From the NCBI GenBank assembly GCA_905250075.1, contig CAJNOP010000231.1, forward strand, positions 15,755 to 79,754: a DNA stretch of 64,000 nt, written 5' to 3'. Positions within the stretch are counted from its first letter, which is position 1, and each line of letters starts with the position of its first letter. The position numbers were made by a program, and so were the translations under genes. Below are positions 11,613-23,255 of this stretch, in pieces. The DNA comes from Rotaria sp. Silwood1. Lineage: Eukaryota > Rotifera > Eurotatoria > Philodinida > Philodinidae. The notes beneath the pieces are model-generated. The model was not told the DNA's origin. It searched no databases and was given only the letters and a program-made list of their open reading frames with translations.

Positions 11613-11984
11613 CTGAACATAGTTTAGAAATGATTTAATTGATCAATAAATGTATTCATTATCGTTTTTTCGCTTCAATAGAACGCAAAAAACAAGCTGT
11701 TTTCAACATAATCATGTGGATGTACAGGCAGCTGCTGCCAATGACTAATGTGCTTACCTGCAATTTTGTTGAGAGTAAAAGCAAAAAAGAAAAACAACAA
11801 CGAATGCTACTCATTTTTTTTCTCTTTCTAACGCTGCATGTGTCGCACATGTTGTGTGTTATTGCACAAGTCAAAAGAAACGATCCTATTATGAGAATGA
11901 TAACTATGTTGTCGATCGACGTTATGATATCATGCTACAAAGAATATTGTTGTCGTGAAAAAAAGTCAAATATTCTATATCGAA
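11613..11984. other. Upstream region of the PARP4-like gene
   Basis: AT-rich flank directly upstream of the minus-strand start codon. It should hold the promoter, but no TATA box or other site is convincing. The plus-strand ORF through here reads into the telomere-like tract and is not a gene. Confidence 0.35.
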
Positions 11985-12086
11985 TTGGGTGTGTGGGTGT
12001 GGATGTGGGGGGTGGGTGTGGGTGTCGTTGTGGGTGCGTGGATATTCTATTCTCTTATAACAGCCGTACCCACACCCACACCCACA
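11985..12086. repeat. Telomere-like hairpin tract
   Basis: The G-rich part, 11985-12042 (TGTGTGGGTGTGG type), is followed by a 25-bp spacer and then the C-rich complement ACCCACACCCACACCCACA at 12068-12086. The two halves can pair. Same design as the array at the window start. Confidence 0.75.
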
Positions 12087-12779
12087 AAATACTGCGCAAA
12101 ATATTGTATGATGAACTCTTTATGAAAAGTTTGTTAGTTCAAACTAGCTAGTCAGTGATTTTTTTCTGTGCTGTATTTTTTAGTCTTTTACCGACTTTAT
12201 CACACAGTAGTTTAAAAACGTCAGGATATGATTCTTGCTTCCTTTCACTCATATGATAGTGAATTGTTATGAATAGTACCTCAGAAAATATGGTTCTAAC
12301 TAGGGTTGTATCGCGAAGAAAATATTGAACATCATTCAGCTATAGGTAAGCTAAGCCTCATCGGTGAAACAAATCATCAAATATGGGTTGTAGAATTTGA
12401 AACATTTAGTTTTGTTAAGACTTCGTTATTAATCTTTGCATCTAGCTCAAGTTTGTTTCAGATATTGGACGCACCAATACATGCTTTCTTTTCCCAATTC
12501 ATTCATGTGGGACTCCCGAAATCAACAGATTTCGTCGAAACTAATTGGAAACATACAAAAAGATCACTATGTCAGATGATATTTAGTCACTTATTACCAA
12601 AAGAGCTAGAACTTCATAGAAAGTTACCAAAAAACAGAGACGTCTGTTGAATTCAAGATGAGAAAAAAACCATTCGCTTTTATAAGAAAAATACGAAAAT
12701 AATTATTAAATATAAAATTAGAATGTTTTTTTTCTTTACACTAAAAATCAATAAAGATAATTTATTGACAAAAAAGTTG

Positions 12780-13368
12780 ATGATAATAAATCAAATATTC
12801 AAGTAAGAACAACAAGAAATGATTTGTTTCTTAATCATCAAAGTAAATCATTAATTGATAATAAGTGTTTTAAATGATATTTTAATATTTGATAATCAGT
12901 TATCAAATAATTATCTGTTAACATCTAATCATCAATTACAGGATTATAATATTATATCAAGTGATGATCTGTTAACGGATAAAGTGAATTAGAAGATAAT
13001 AATACTTGACAAAATAATAATCAATTACAAAATAACAATATTGTATGAAATACAGATCAAGTTCTAAATAATAATGGATTATTAAATAATAATACTCTAT
13101 CAGATAGTAATGAATTTGACGCTAATAATATTTCACCAATTAATGATGAATTACATGATAATAATATTTTATCAGATATTGACTTTTTAGCAAATAATAA
13201 TGAACTTGAAGATATTAAATGATAATACGTCACCTAACTATGTGCTGCAGTTAAAAACAGAAAGAGAAGAAATTATTCAAGATTTGAATAATGAGATTAA
13301 TGAAACTCGATTACAGTTACAAAAAATGAATGATAAATTAGATAATTTAACTCAAAAGGAAAAATGAT
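12780..13368 (+). pseudogene. Decayed Asn-rich / coiled-coil coding relic
   Basis: Around 12905-13368 the plus strand encodes repeated Asn-rich peptide (NNNGLLNNNTLSDSNEF type), then NDNTSPNYVLQ and a charged heptad-like helix (EREEIIQDLNNEINETRLQL) ending at TGA 13366-13368. The frame is broken by TGA at 13007-13009 and 13046-13048 and by frameshifts near 12983 and 13215. The remaining frame is consistent enough to suggest a former gene or terminal exons of one. No family is recognisable because low-complexity composition dominates. The left limit is approximate. Confidence 0.5.
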
Positions 13369-13494
13369 AAAAGTGACGATTTAAGAAAACAGTAAATATG
13401 TTTTTTGAAAAATTTAATTTTAATTTAGATAGATCGTGTTGTAATAAATCACAGAAAAACCATGTAAAGCGTATAAAAGTTAATTGCATTAATG

Positions 13495-13557
13495 AGGGTG
13501 TGAATGTAGTTGTGGGTATGAGATGTCTATAATCACACTAACACTCCACACCTACAC
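13495..13557. repeat. Degenerate telomere-like hairpin tract
   Basis: GAGGGTGTGAATGTAGTTG-type sequence at 13495-13520 is followed after a short spacer by CACACTAACACTCCACACC at 13533-13551. It is the same G-rich then C-rich arrangement as the other tracts, more degenerate. Confidence 0.55.
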
Positions 13558-16500
13558 CAAAATTGAAGAAAACTGAGTCTAACATTGAAAAGAAAACAAT
13601 CGATAGTATTTGAAATGGAATTATTTCTGTTTCTGAGCAGCATTGATTGCTCTGGACATGCGAAAACATTCTTAGAGTAGGCAACTCCAACCTATGTGTA
13701 AAAGATGGTAGAAATGCTAGATGCCTACAAATCAAGATAATATGTTCAAGAACCATCCATTTTTGATGGAATTCTGTAACAAGTACTTTTTTTAGTTTGT
13801 TATTCGATGCAATTATTGCAATCATCTGATATTCGGGAAGTTTGTTAAAAACTAAACAACTCTTATAAGGAAAGTATATTTCTATGTGACTTTGTTTCTT
13901 CGTAAAATGCTAAATTATCACCTCCACTAAAAAAACAATTCTATTTTTGAAATTTCACAACAAATAATATTTTTTGAATAGATGAGCTCGAGCTAAAGGA
14001 AAATCATTGAAATTTTTTCTGATTATAGATCTAAAGAGTTTCTATTCTGTAAAAGACGTTTCCATGAATTTGCTTTTGCCGTAAATCAAATTTCATAACG
14101 CTTGGTCGTTTGGATATGCAAGAAGGAATCATTTTTCCGGTTAACGTCTAGTTACTTGAAGTAGAAACCAAACAGTTGACAAAAGAGACCTTTTGAATTC
14201 CTCTCTTCCGATTTCAATGATTTTTTTTGCCTCTAAATACTATATAGTTTCCTAATCAAAACCTAGAGTGATTTGGGTTTGAATAAGCTATTGAATTTTT
14301 TCTAGAAGTTTCAAGTCGTCGAAACACTCACATTTTCTAATTTTGATTTGAAACTTTGTGCACATAGAGAACTCTATCAGTTGACTTTCATAAAAACATT
14401 CACAAGTTTTTAATAAAGTCTCTTCAATATATGAGGCGTTCAGGATATAGATCTTTTTTGAGAATAGTGTATACAACATATACTTTTTCAAAACTTGTGA
14501 ATATTTTTATGGAAATTAGTCTAGTTGAATTCTCTATATGAGTAAAGTCGTTTAGAGCTTTTTTAAAAATAATACTATGTAGTATCGATAAGCAATAAAA
14601 ATCATTGAAATTGGAAAGAAGCAGCTAAAGAAGTTCGTTCATAAGTCACCATCAATCAATACGTTGGTTCATATTTCTAATATTATTTCAAAAAATTAAG
14701 TTAATTAAGAAATATATCATTAGTATAATGTTTTGATTTGTTAATCAAATTAAAACTTATATATAAACTAAATCATACTCCTACTGTTTTCTATTTTCAA
14801 TCCTATAAGAAATACTGATTATTCGAATTTTTAGTACTACACATTCTAAATATAATACTTTGATTCTCAATGAGACGTTGCATTTCCAATTAATCTTACT
14901 CAATTAGTAATTATAAAGATACGATTCATGATCAAATACGAATTAAAACAGCTTATACAAATAGCTGTAGAACGATATTCTGCAAACTATCGTTATGTTA
15001 TTCAAAATCGTTTAACAATATATATTTTATTTTTTAATTGTAAATTTGACGTATGCGAATTTTAATAATTTTAAAATTGCTGCGACAGTTTGCCTGAGTT
15101 TTGTTCGAAACGAAAAAAAAACAAGTCTTTTTTAACAATTAAATAAAATGATCGTTGTCTTTTTTTTTTTTGAATTAACAACATACTTTAGTCAGCTCAA
15201 TATTTTTAAGAGTGCAACATTTGACTATTTTTCGGTTGTGTAAAATTGATCTAATTTTTCTTTGAGTCAATTTCAAAATTAAATTTTTTTTCTCCAACAG
15301 AAGATTAATGTAGTACAGGCAAAAAATATCGACATTTCTGTTTTATTTTCATCAGCATACAGTCAACTGTAAATTAGTATTTAATATTTTATACAATATT
15401 GCATTCAAATATGATTTTCTTCTGGTCTGTAGGTCAAGCCAGGCCAATTATTTTTTTTTAAACAAAGAGGCAATCATTATAAAAAGGCTCGATATCAACG
15501 CCATGTTTTTAATCAAATCAATACTATTTCGTATAATCGAAAAAATATAATCATGATAGCAAAAACAACATATGATTAAGCATACAATGAAGAGGTAAAA
15601 GAAAATGTCGCGAATAAATGATACTTATAATGACAGGCAAAAACATTTACATATGACAATCGATTTTTGCAAACAGCACGAAAACAAAATTTATTATTCA
15701 ATTGTTTTCGATTTGAAACAAATTTTTCTGTCAGTCAATGTAAGTCTTACAACATTAAATTTATGTTCAATTCAAATATTTGTTGCTGAAATTATCAACA
15801 GTAGCTCTAGTTGTGAAGAACTAATATGAAATTAAGATAATTTTATTTCTGAAAGAAATCTTCTTTCTAGATGTTAAAAATCAACATTTTTTTTTTTGAT
15901 TTTCGATTGCTAACATAGTTTCGAAATGCATTCTATCAAATACTATAGAAATGAGAGATTTTCATTGTTAATTAGTACTTTTCTTAAACTCTAACTCTCG
16001 AAATTCGTAGTAGAAAAATTCACGTTATGATTATTCTTTATATACAAAATTCTTTTAATGATAATGAATATTTCTCATTTTACAAATGCTTTCATTTCAT
16101 GGACATAGTATATTCAATCGAACTGAACGTAGATACTCCAGAATTTGAATCTATGAAAATTTTTGCTTCACTTATTGAAATCTATGTACTCTGAGAATTT
16201 CAAATATATTTGATGAGCCCTTCTTTAGGAACTCAGGAAATCGGAAGTTTCCTTTTTAAAGTAACAATAGCTTTTAAAACAAAAGAATGAATTAATAATT
16301 GAAAAAACTAGTTTCTGTCAAGATGTCAGTAATGGAAAATTAAAGTAGAAATTTTTAGCTTTTCTTTATATTAAATAGTCCAAAAAGTATTTAGATACCA
16401 AATAATTCTTTTTGTTTTTTAATACTTTGAAATTACTAAAATTTCTCTTTAAATATATAATAAACATATTCTTCATTCAGCATTTGGTGGCATCTAATTT

Positions 16501-17236
16501 ATTCTTTATTTTATATGAAATCCAAAATTTCAATCTTTTGTGAACATGTGAAAATTAATTCTTTTATCATTATTGTACAAATCAACCAATAGGAAAAACA
16601 TACGGTTAGGTGTTCGAATACTTGTTGAAGTAATTGCATATGGTTAAATAGAGCATGACGAATTGATCAAAATTATTTACATCATCAATTTTTACATTTT
16701 CTGTAAAATTTTTGTTTTTAGATTTAGCATGAAAAAATTGATATCTACGAAACTGATTTATAAATTAATTTTCTAAATTCAGGTTGTTTTTTTAATAAAT
16801 CTTAAACAAACAATTTTAAAAGTTAAAGTAACCGAAAAAATTAAAAATACATATGATCTTGAGCAGTTGGTCACGCTCTATCTAACCATATATATAAAAA
16901 AAAAAGAAAAAAAGAAAACTTCTGCCTTAATTATGCATTTCCGATACTTCATATCATTTTCTCTACTACAACTTCCGACTTTTTTTGGAAAAAAAATTGT
17001 GTTGTTTTTTTTTTGTTCGTCTTACAAGCAAAACAAACTTTTGATTTATTTATGATAGAGGTCACTACTTATCATTACCTAACATTTGAATCATGACCTA
17101 GTAATAAAGTCTAATTGGTTAATAAGTTTGACCGTTCGATCTGGCAGATAGGACTTGCTTGTTTGTCAACAAATGTTTGAAGGGTGTCGTATGTTTCTGA
17201 TACAAATATATTTTAATAATAATATTTAAGATTATC
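13558..17236. other. Long AT-rich intergenic stretch
   Basis: 3.7 kb of low-complexity AT-rich DNA with poly-A and poly-T runs. ORFs up to 74 codons occur but none shows domain content or neighbouring splice sites that extend it. The right end is the upstream region of the homeodomain-BRCT gene. Confidence 0.5.
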
Positions 17237-17340
17237 ATGGATCCAGAAGTTGATGATGATGATCTTCGTTCATTATCTGAACGTATTTTACCTTTAACGT
17301 CTACATCTTATACAAATAATACATCTTCTCGTACTACTAC

Positions 17341-17372
<32 letters not shown>

Positions 17373-20300
17373 GTCGTACTCGTTTATTAAAATCACAAAA
17401 AAATATTTCATTTGATAATCAAATATTTCATGAAGAAACATCTTTACCACTAACAGCAACTACAGGTGATATTATACAAATGAGTGATGGTACAAGAAAA
17501 AAATATAATGGTTCATCATGGCGTCGTATGTGTTCAAAACCTAATTGTACTTATTATACACAAAGTCAAGGTTTATGTAAACCACATTTAGCTGCATTAA
17601 AAAAACGTAAAATATTAAAAAATGATAATGAATTAATACAAACACAACAACAAATAACATCTGAACAAGAACAACCAAAAAAAGGTGATATTATGATTTT
17701 ATCAAATGGTATACGAAAAAAATTTGATGGACGACAATATCGTCGTATTTGTAATAAATCAAATTGTACTGTTGTTGTACATGGTAGTCTTGAATATCAA
17801 AATGGGTTGAGTATTTCTTGTTATTGTTGTTTCCTATAGAATTATTTTATTTTAAACATAAATATTTTATTGATTTTTTTTTTGTTTTTTGTTTTTTTTA
17901 AGTTTATGTCCACAACATTATCAAGAATGTCGTGGTAAAACTAATAGTCCATCATTATCTTGTTCTGAATCAGAACAACAATTTTTATCTGAATCTTCTT
18001 CAACACCATTGACACAATCTATAAGTTCATCTTCATCACGTAAACGTCGTCGACTAAAATCTCCATTATCATCTGTTAATCATTCTCAATCATCAATATT
18101 TGATATAATAAATAAAAATTCTATACCAAAACCTAATCGTCGTTTATCAATAGCTGTCATTCCAGCAACTGTTGATATAAATCATCCAAATAAAGGTGAT
18201 ATTATTGAAATGGAAAATGGTTCAAGAAAAAAATTTGATGGTGTTGTTTGGCGTACTATTTGTTCTATACCTGGATGTTTAATAGCTGCACAACGAAATG
18301 AATTATGTCGAAAACATTTTATTAAACTTAATGGTAAACAAAGTACAGCACCAACTATGGCTATGAATATTATTGGATCAGGAACAATGATTATGTCAAG
18401 AGCAAATAGTACTTCATCAATAGATGAAAAAATAGGTCAATAATCATTGAGAATCTTTTTTTTTTGTTTTTTCTTTAATGGATGATTGAAAATTATTTTA
18501 GACAAGATGTTTATTTACGTTTGACGAAAGATCGTCAGATTGATTTTAAGTTTAAAATTCTGTCTAATGCTATGGAATTAGGATCAAAACTTTGTGCTTT
18601 TTTTCTCGAATATGAAACTTACAGTTGAAATATATCATGCATCATCCTTTTGATGGAATATTGTGGGGTTTATTTTTTTTTTATAGATTTGATATCTCAA
18701 GAAAAGACGACTTGTTTCGATTGAAAGTTTTTGAATTGTGGAAACGATTAAAAAAAAATCTAGTTTAACAACTATAACTTGAATGAAGTAGCGTATGACG
18801 AAGAATTGTTCTAATTTCAAAAAGTTCTGCATAATGACTAAGATCTCATCTCAAACGCTAGAAAAGTTTGTCTTAGCTTTCGCTTAACTGTAGTGAAATA
18901 ATCAGTTTGAATGGAACTTATAGGCTAATGTTTCCGATGAACATTTTTAGTCTACTTGAAAGCATTTCAGACGAGCTAAAAATCGTGATTAGAGTTGACA
19001 TATTAAGCTTATAAAATATTGTGTCTAGTGTGAAGAGAATTTTTGAAAGATCTGAAAAATTATTTTTTTATGATGAAACAACAGGTTTTTCTTTACTCGA
19101 TAAGTTTCTTTATATGTACGATGACTATTGATTCTTCGAAAATGAGTATTTTTAGGAAAAACGAAAATTGTAGTTTCTTGTCAATGGACAAAAAAAAATA
19201 TTTCTAATAATACATTTATACTCCAACAAAATCTTTTGTGATTTCGAAAATTTCAAGCAGAAACTCTTTATTACGTTTTTATTGTTGAAATATTCTACAC
19301 TCATAATTAGAAATATGAATATTCTCATCAATATCTAATTTAATATTTTTATTCTAGAACCTCAAGATTCACAAAAAAAAGAAACAATATCAAATATGAA
19401 AGAAGAATCAATTGATTATGATGATAATCAACAAGAAGAAACAAATATTGATAATGTATCACACAGTTATAGTGCCTCAGGTTAAATGTTTTTTTTTTCT
19501 TCATTTTTTATTATACTTATATATATATATATGTAAATATCAAATTTAGATGATGATACACATATTAACCAAGAACAGTCATCATCTCTAATCGATGAAG
19601 ATAATTTAGATGCACAAATAGATCATTCATTAATCAATGCACTTTCAGCTAGTCGAGAAAAATTTCCAACAAGTATAAAATAATATTTTTTATTAATATG
19701 AACACAAAAAGAAAACAATTTTTTTTTTTTTACATTAAGCTTTTTTAAAAAAATGGCTACGAGAACATCGTACTAATCCATATCCAAGTAATCAAGAAAA
19801 ATTACAATTAGCTAAACAATCATCCATAACATATGATCAAGTAACAACATGGTTTAATAATGCACGTGCTATACTTCGACGTCGTCAAGCTAAATTACAA
19901 CATTCATTTGATAATGTTGATGATAATCATGATGATGAACAATTATCATATGAAAATAAAAAACGTTCTGAATCTTCAAGAGGTAGAAATTAAAAAACAA
20001 AACAAAAAAAACAAACAAACTAAAATATCAATTTTAGGTCCTCGATCATTACCTTTATTTAATGGTATATGTTGTCGTTCAATAGGTATACAATGTAATC
20101 CTTCAACAGTTGATCAAACAACAATAACATCAACAAAAATATCTGTTATGACTGATGATGAACTTACATTAGATCGTACAATAAGAATTTTAACACCATC
20201 AAGTCGTGTATTAACAACTAATTATCTTAAAAGAAATGGTAGTCATGAATTTTTATTAAATGGAATTAAAAATGACGATGAAAATGAACGAGAAAAATCT

Positions 20301-23255
20301 ATTATTGTTACAAGTACTTGTCTTGATGATGATCAAATGGTAATTATAATTTGTTACATATATATTTTTTTTTGTATATCAAACAAATTTATATTAATTT
20401 TGATGATAATCATAATTATCATCAATCGTTAATATAAAATAAATATGTAGTAGGATATTTCATATACCCATAACAGAGTTAAACAAGTATAGGGGTGGCA
20501 CTTTAACTTTAAAGTTGAAATATGCTACTTCTCACGGAAAAATTCTTCAGAAAAAAACCGCGGTATTGTTCTGCATTTTGAAAAACCGCGAAAGTCAGAC
20601 CATTTATGCGTCTTTTAAAAACCGGTTGAAACCGCGGTTTGTAATATCGCGGTGAGAACAGAAAAAAAAGCCCGGTTAGACCTACTCGGACCACAGTTTT
20701 CTCGGTTCTCACTGCGGTATTTGCAAACCGTGGTTTTCGTCGGTTTCAAAAACCGCATAAACGGTCTGACTTTCGCTGTTTATGAAAACGCGGTTTTTTC
20801 TTGAAAAATTTTTCCGTGAGTTTAACTTTAAACACTTTATTAAAGTATTTTTAAAGTTAAAGTGTCATTCCTAAACAAGTACGAATACATTCTTTTATTA
20901 TTAAAGAAGAAAGACATATTTTATAATTTCAAATAATATTCTATATGAAAATTATAAGATTTAAAATCATACGAAATATTCGTTTTGATTAATACACTAA
21001 AACTGTATACTGTAAAAATTAGATCCTGCTTTTTCCATTGATACAAAAATTTCAATTTTCTATTTGTTCAGCTGCTATGTTGAGTATATACCAAGATAAA
21101 ATGTGTTACATATGTCGCACATTGCAACATAATGTGTAACATATGCTGCTCGTTGCGACATATGCAGAACATTTTGAAAATGTGTTACAAATGCAATCTT
21201 CAACATATTTTCTATACGATTGTACAGAAGCGAAAAATTACTTTTTTAATAGAAGAATCCTTGATGTCAATAGTATTGAATTAGGTTTAATATAGTTAAT
21301 GGTATATTTAAGAAAATTTAATTTTTTCAATGGAATTATGTTAATAGTTAATCTTTGATTTAATTTTAAAATTCAGATATTTTTGAAATACATTGATTTC
21401 ATTATTTTTTCAAAATTTGAAATATTTCTACTACACAAACGAGATATTGTTGTTTGATAAAAACAGACGCTGATCTAGTTTGAAATGAAATAATCTTTTA
21501 TTTTTCTTCTTTCTACAAGTACTTTTGCATAGTGAATCTCTTAAAAAGAATTAATCTTTATGCGTTGACCTGACATGAACTTTGATGAGTATTATCATTG
21601 TATGTCTTCGAGACGGTATATGAAGACATACGAATTATTATAGAACGTCTATAGTAATATACAAGTTTATACGAATTTTATAGAAAAATTTTAAGAGTCA
21701 TGTAAGATACTGAAACAAGTTGAAATTACATAATGATAGAAAATCAATATTGAAAGATATAAATATTTCTATTATTATAGAAGATATCAAATCTTTTTTG
21801 AATAATCAAAGATTAAAAAATGATAAACATTTCGTTTTATTTTAGTTTTGAAATAATTTTTCGATTAATCATAAAAATTTATTTAAAACTTTTTACATAT
21901 AAATCAAGTTTTCAATGTTGAAATTTATGCTTTAAAAGCAAAGCATACAATTACAAAAAATTCGTTCTACGTATATCATTGATATAGTTCTCCTTATTAT
22001 TCATTTCGATGATAATTGAAAATTATCCATGAAACGTATCATATATATTGTTTTTTTTTGAAATATAATCTCAAAGAAATGTTGAAGTATAGATCTAAAA
22101 GTTTGACCACTCTCCTTCACAAATGTGATAGACATAACTTATCATAGACAGTAACAGATGTTGTGTTGATATACTATCAAAAACAGTATATCAATAAGAA
22201 ATATTTCATAAAGTATAAGAAGTCTCTATTTTAATTAATTCTTTTTAATGTAAATGACATCCGTAATATTACAAAACATGCATCAAACACATTGCATCAT
22301 TTAGTATTTTATATTATAGATTCTTTCAAGATAAATAACTAAATCTAGAAATTGAATATTAAAATATTGTAGAAAGATTCATTACTTTCTTATTGTATTC
22401 TTTTTCAAGGATTAAATAAAACTTTAATAAAATATTTGAAGAAAAAAAAGTCAAATTTAATTAAAATTAATTTTGATAATCATAAATTTAATAAATAAAT
22501 TCTTTTTATTTAAAGATTCGTTTAAAAGAATTTTGTTCAAAATTTCAAATTGAATTATCAAATATTGTTGATAATCATACAACACATTTAATAACTGATG
22601 AAGAAGGTGAAACACTTGTATGTCCATTATCAAAAAAAGTTATACAATCTGTTGCACGTCATATGTATATTGTAACATATCGTTGGATTGATGCTTGTTT
22701 AAAAGCTAATCAAATATTAAATGAAAAATTATATGAAATTCAAGGAGATTTAACACTTTCATCAGATCATAATGGTTTGTTTTTTGTTTTATTTTTCTTG
22801 TTTTATTTTTTTTTGTTTTTTTGTCCTTCAAAGGTATGCAACGAAGTCGTCAAAGTATATTACCAGATAGTTTACCAAAAAATTTATTATTTGAAAATTT
22901 TTCTATTATGTTAAAATGTAATGGTTGTCAAGAAATGATGAATAATGATGAATTAATTGAATTAGTTCAATTATCTGGTGCTAAACATACAACTGATTCA
23001 CATTTTTCACGTTTACAAATAGGTATAACACGTATTGTTCTTTGTGAAAAAGAATATTTAATTAATCGACGAGAAATGTATGAAAAATGTATTCAGGCTG
23101 GTATTCATTTTCTTACACCTGAATGGTAAAAATTATTATGAGAAAAAAAAAAAACAAAAGATTTATTTTTTTTTTTTGGTTTTGAAAATAGGTTTCTTGA
23201 ATCACTTGTTCAATATCGTATTCAACCGTTTCAAGAATATCAAATAACACCATGA
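17237..23255 (+). CDS. Three Cys/His modules + TALE homeodomain + BRCA1/BARD1-type tandem BRCT protein
   Basis: Probably a nuclear DNA- and phosphoprotein-binding regulator. Nine exons: 17237-17805, 17903-18435, 19358-19480, 19550-19672, 19740-19982, 20038-20339, 22516-22774, 22834-23125, 23192-23255. They sum to 2508 nt (835 aa) with all phases consistent. Residues 76-130, about 150-205 and about 315-370 are three copies of a module: GDI-x(4)-NG-x-RKK-F/Y-x-G, then W/Y-R, then C-x4-C-x(8-15)-LC-x2-H. Exons 4-5 encode a TALE-class homeodomain with the PYP loop (TNPYPS) and helix 3 WFNNAR. Exons 6-9 encode two BRCTs joined by a BRCA1/BARD1-like linker (YEIQGD, then QRSR). The first BRCT retains a Lys (LSKKVIQ) at the place of the BRCA1 phosphoserine-binding Lys. 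No RING is seen, so this is not simply BRCA1 or BARD1. The 2.2-kb sixth intron splits the first BRCT; the codons on both sides complete one domain, so the homeodomain and BRCT parts belong together. Confidence 0.85.
20482..20881. mobile_element. hAT-like MITE with 8-bp target-site duplication
   Basis: The element spans 20490-20873 (384 bp). It begins TAGGGGTGGCACTTTAAC and ends GTTAAAGTGTCATTCCTA, imperfect terminal inverted repeats that continue inward over more than 100 bp (TCACGGAAAAATT, ACCGCG, GTCAGACC blocks on both arms). It is flanked by the exact 8-bp repeat AACAAGTA at 20482-20489 and 20874-20881. An 8-bp duplication and TAGGGGTGGCA-type ends are hallmarks of the hAT superfamily. 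It encodes no protein, so it depends on a transposase elsewhere. It lies in the sixth intron of the homeodomain-BRCT gene. Confidence 0.88.
20882..22515. other. Remainder of the large intron
   Basis: AT-rich intronic sequence with no coding signal. Near 21100-21190 there is a small inverted structure built on ACATATGTCGCA / TTGCGACATATG, perhaps a further short element. It ends in a TTTAAAG acceptor before the exon at 22516. Confidence 0.4.

Noticed and set aside
11639..12151. 170-codon plus-strand ORF ending in Gly/Val/Cys-rich peptide.
   Set aside because: The ORF is mostly the read-through of the telomere-like G-rich tract and AT-rich flank; no domain, no splice context.
19860..20432. 190-codon plus-strand ORF as a separate gene.
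   Set aside because: It reads the homeodomain exon out of frame, runs through a 55-nt intron, and then enters the true frame of the next exon; the spliced model explains both parts.
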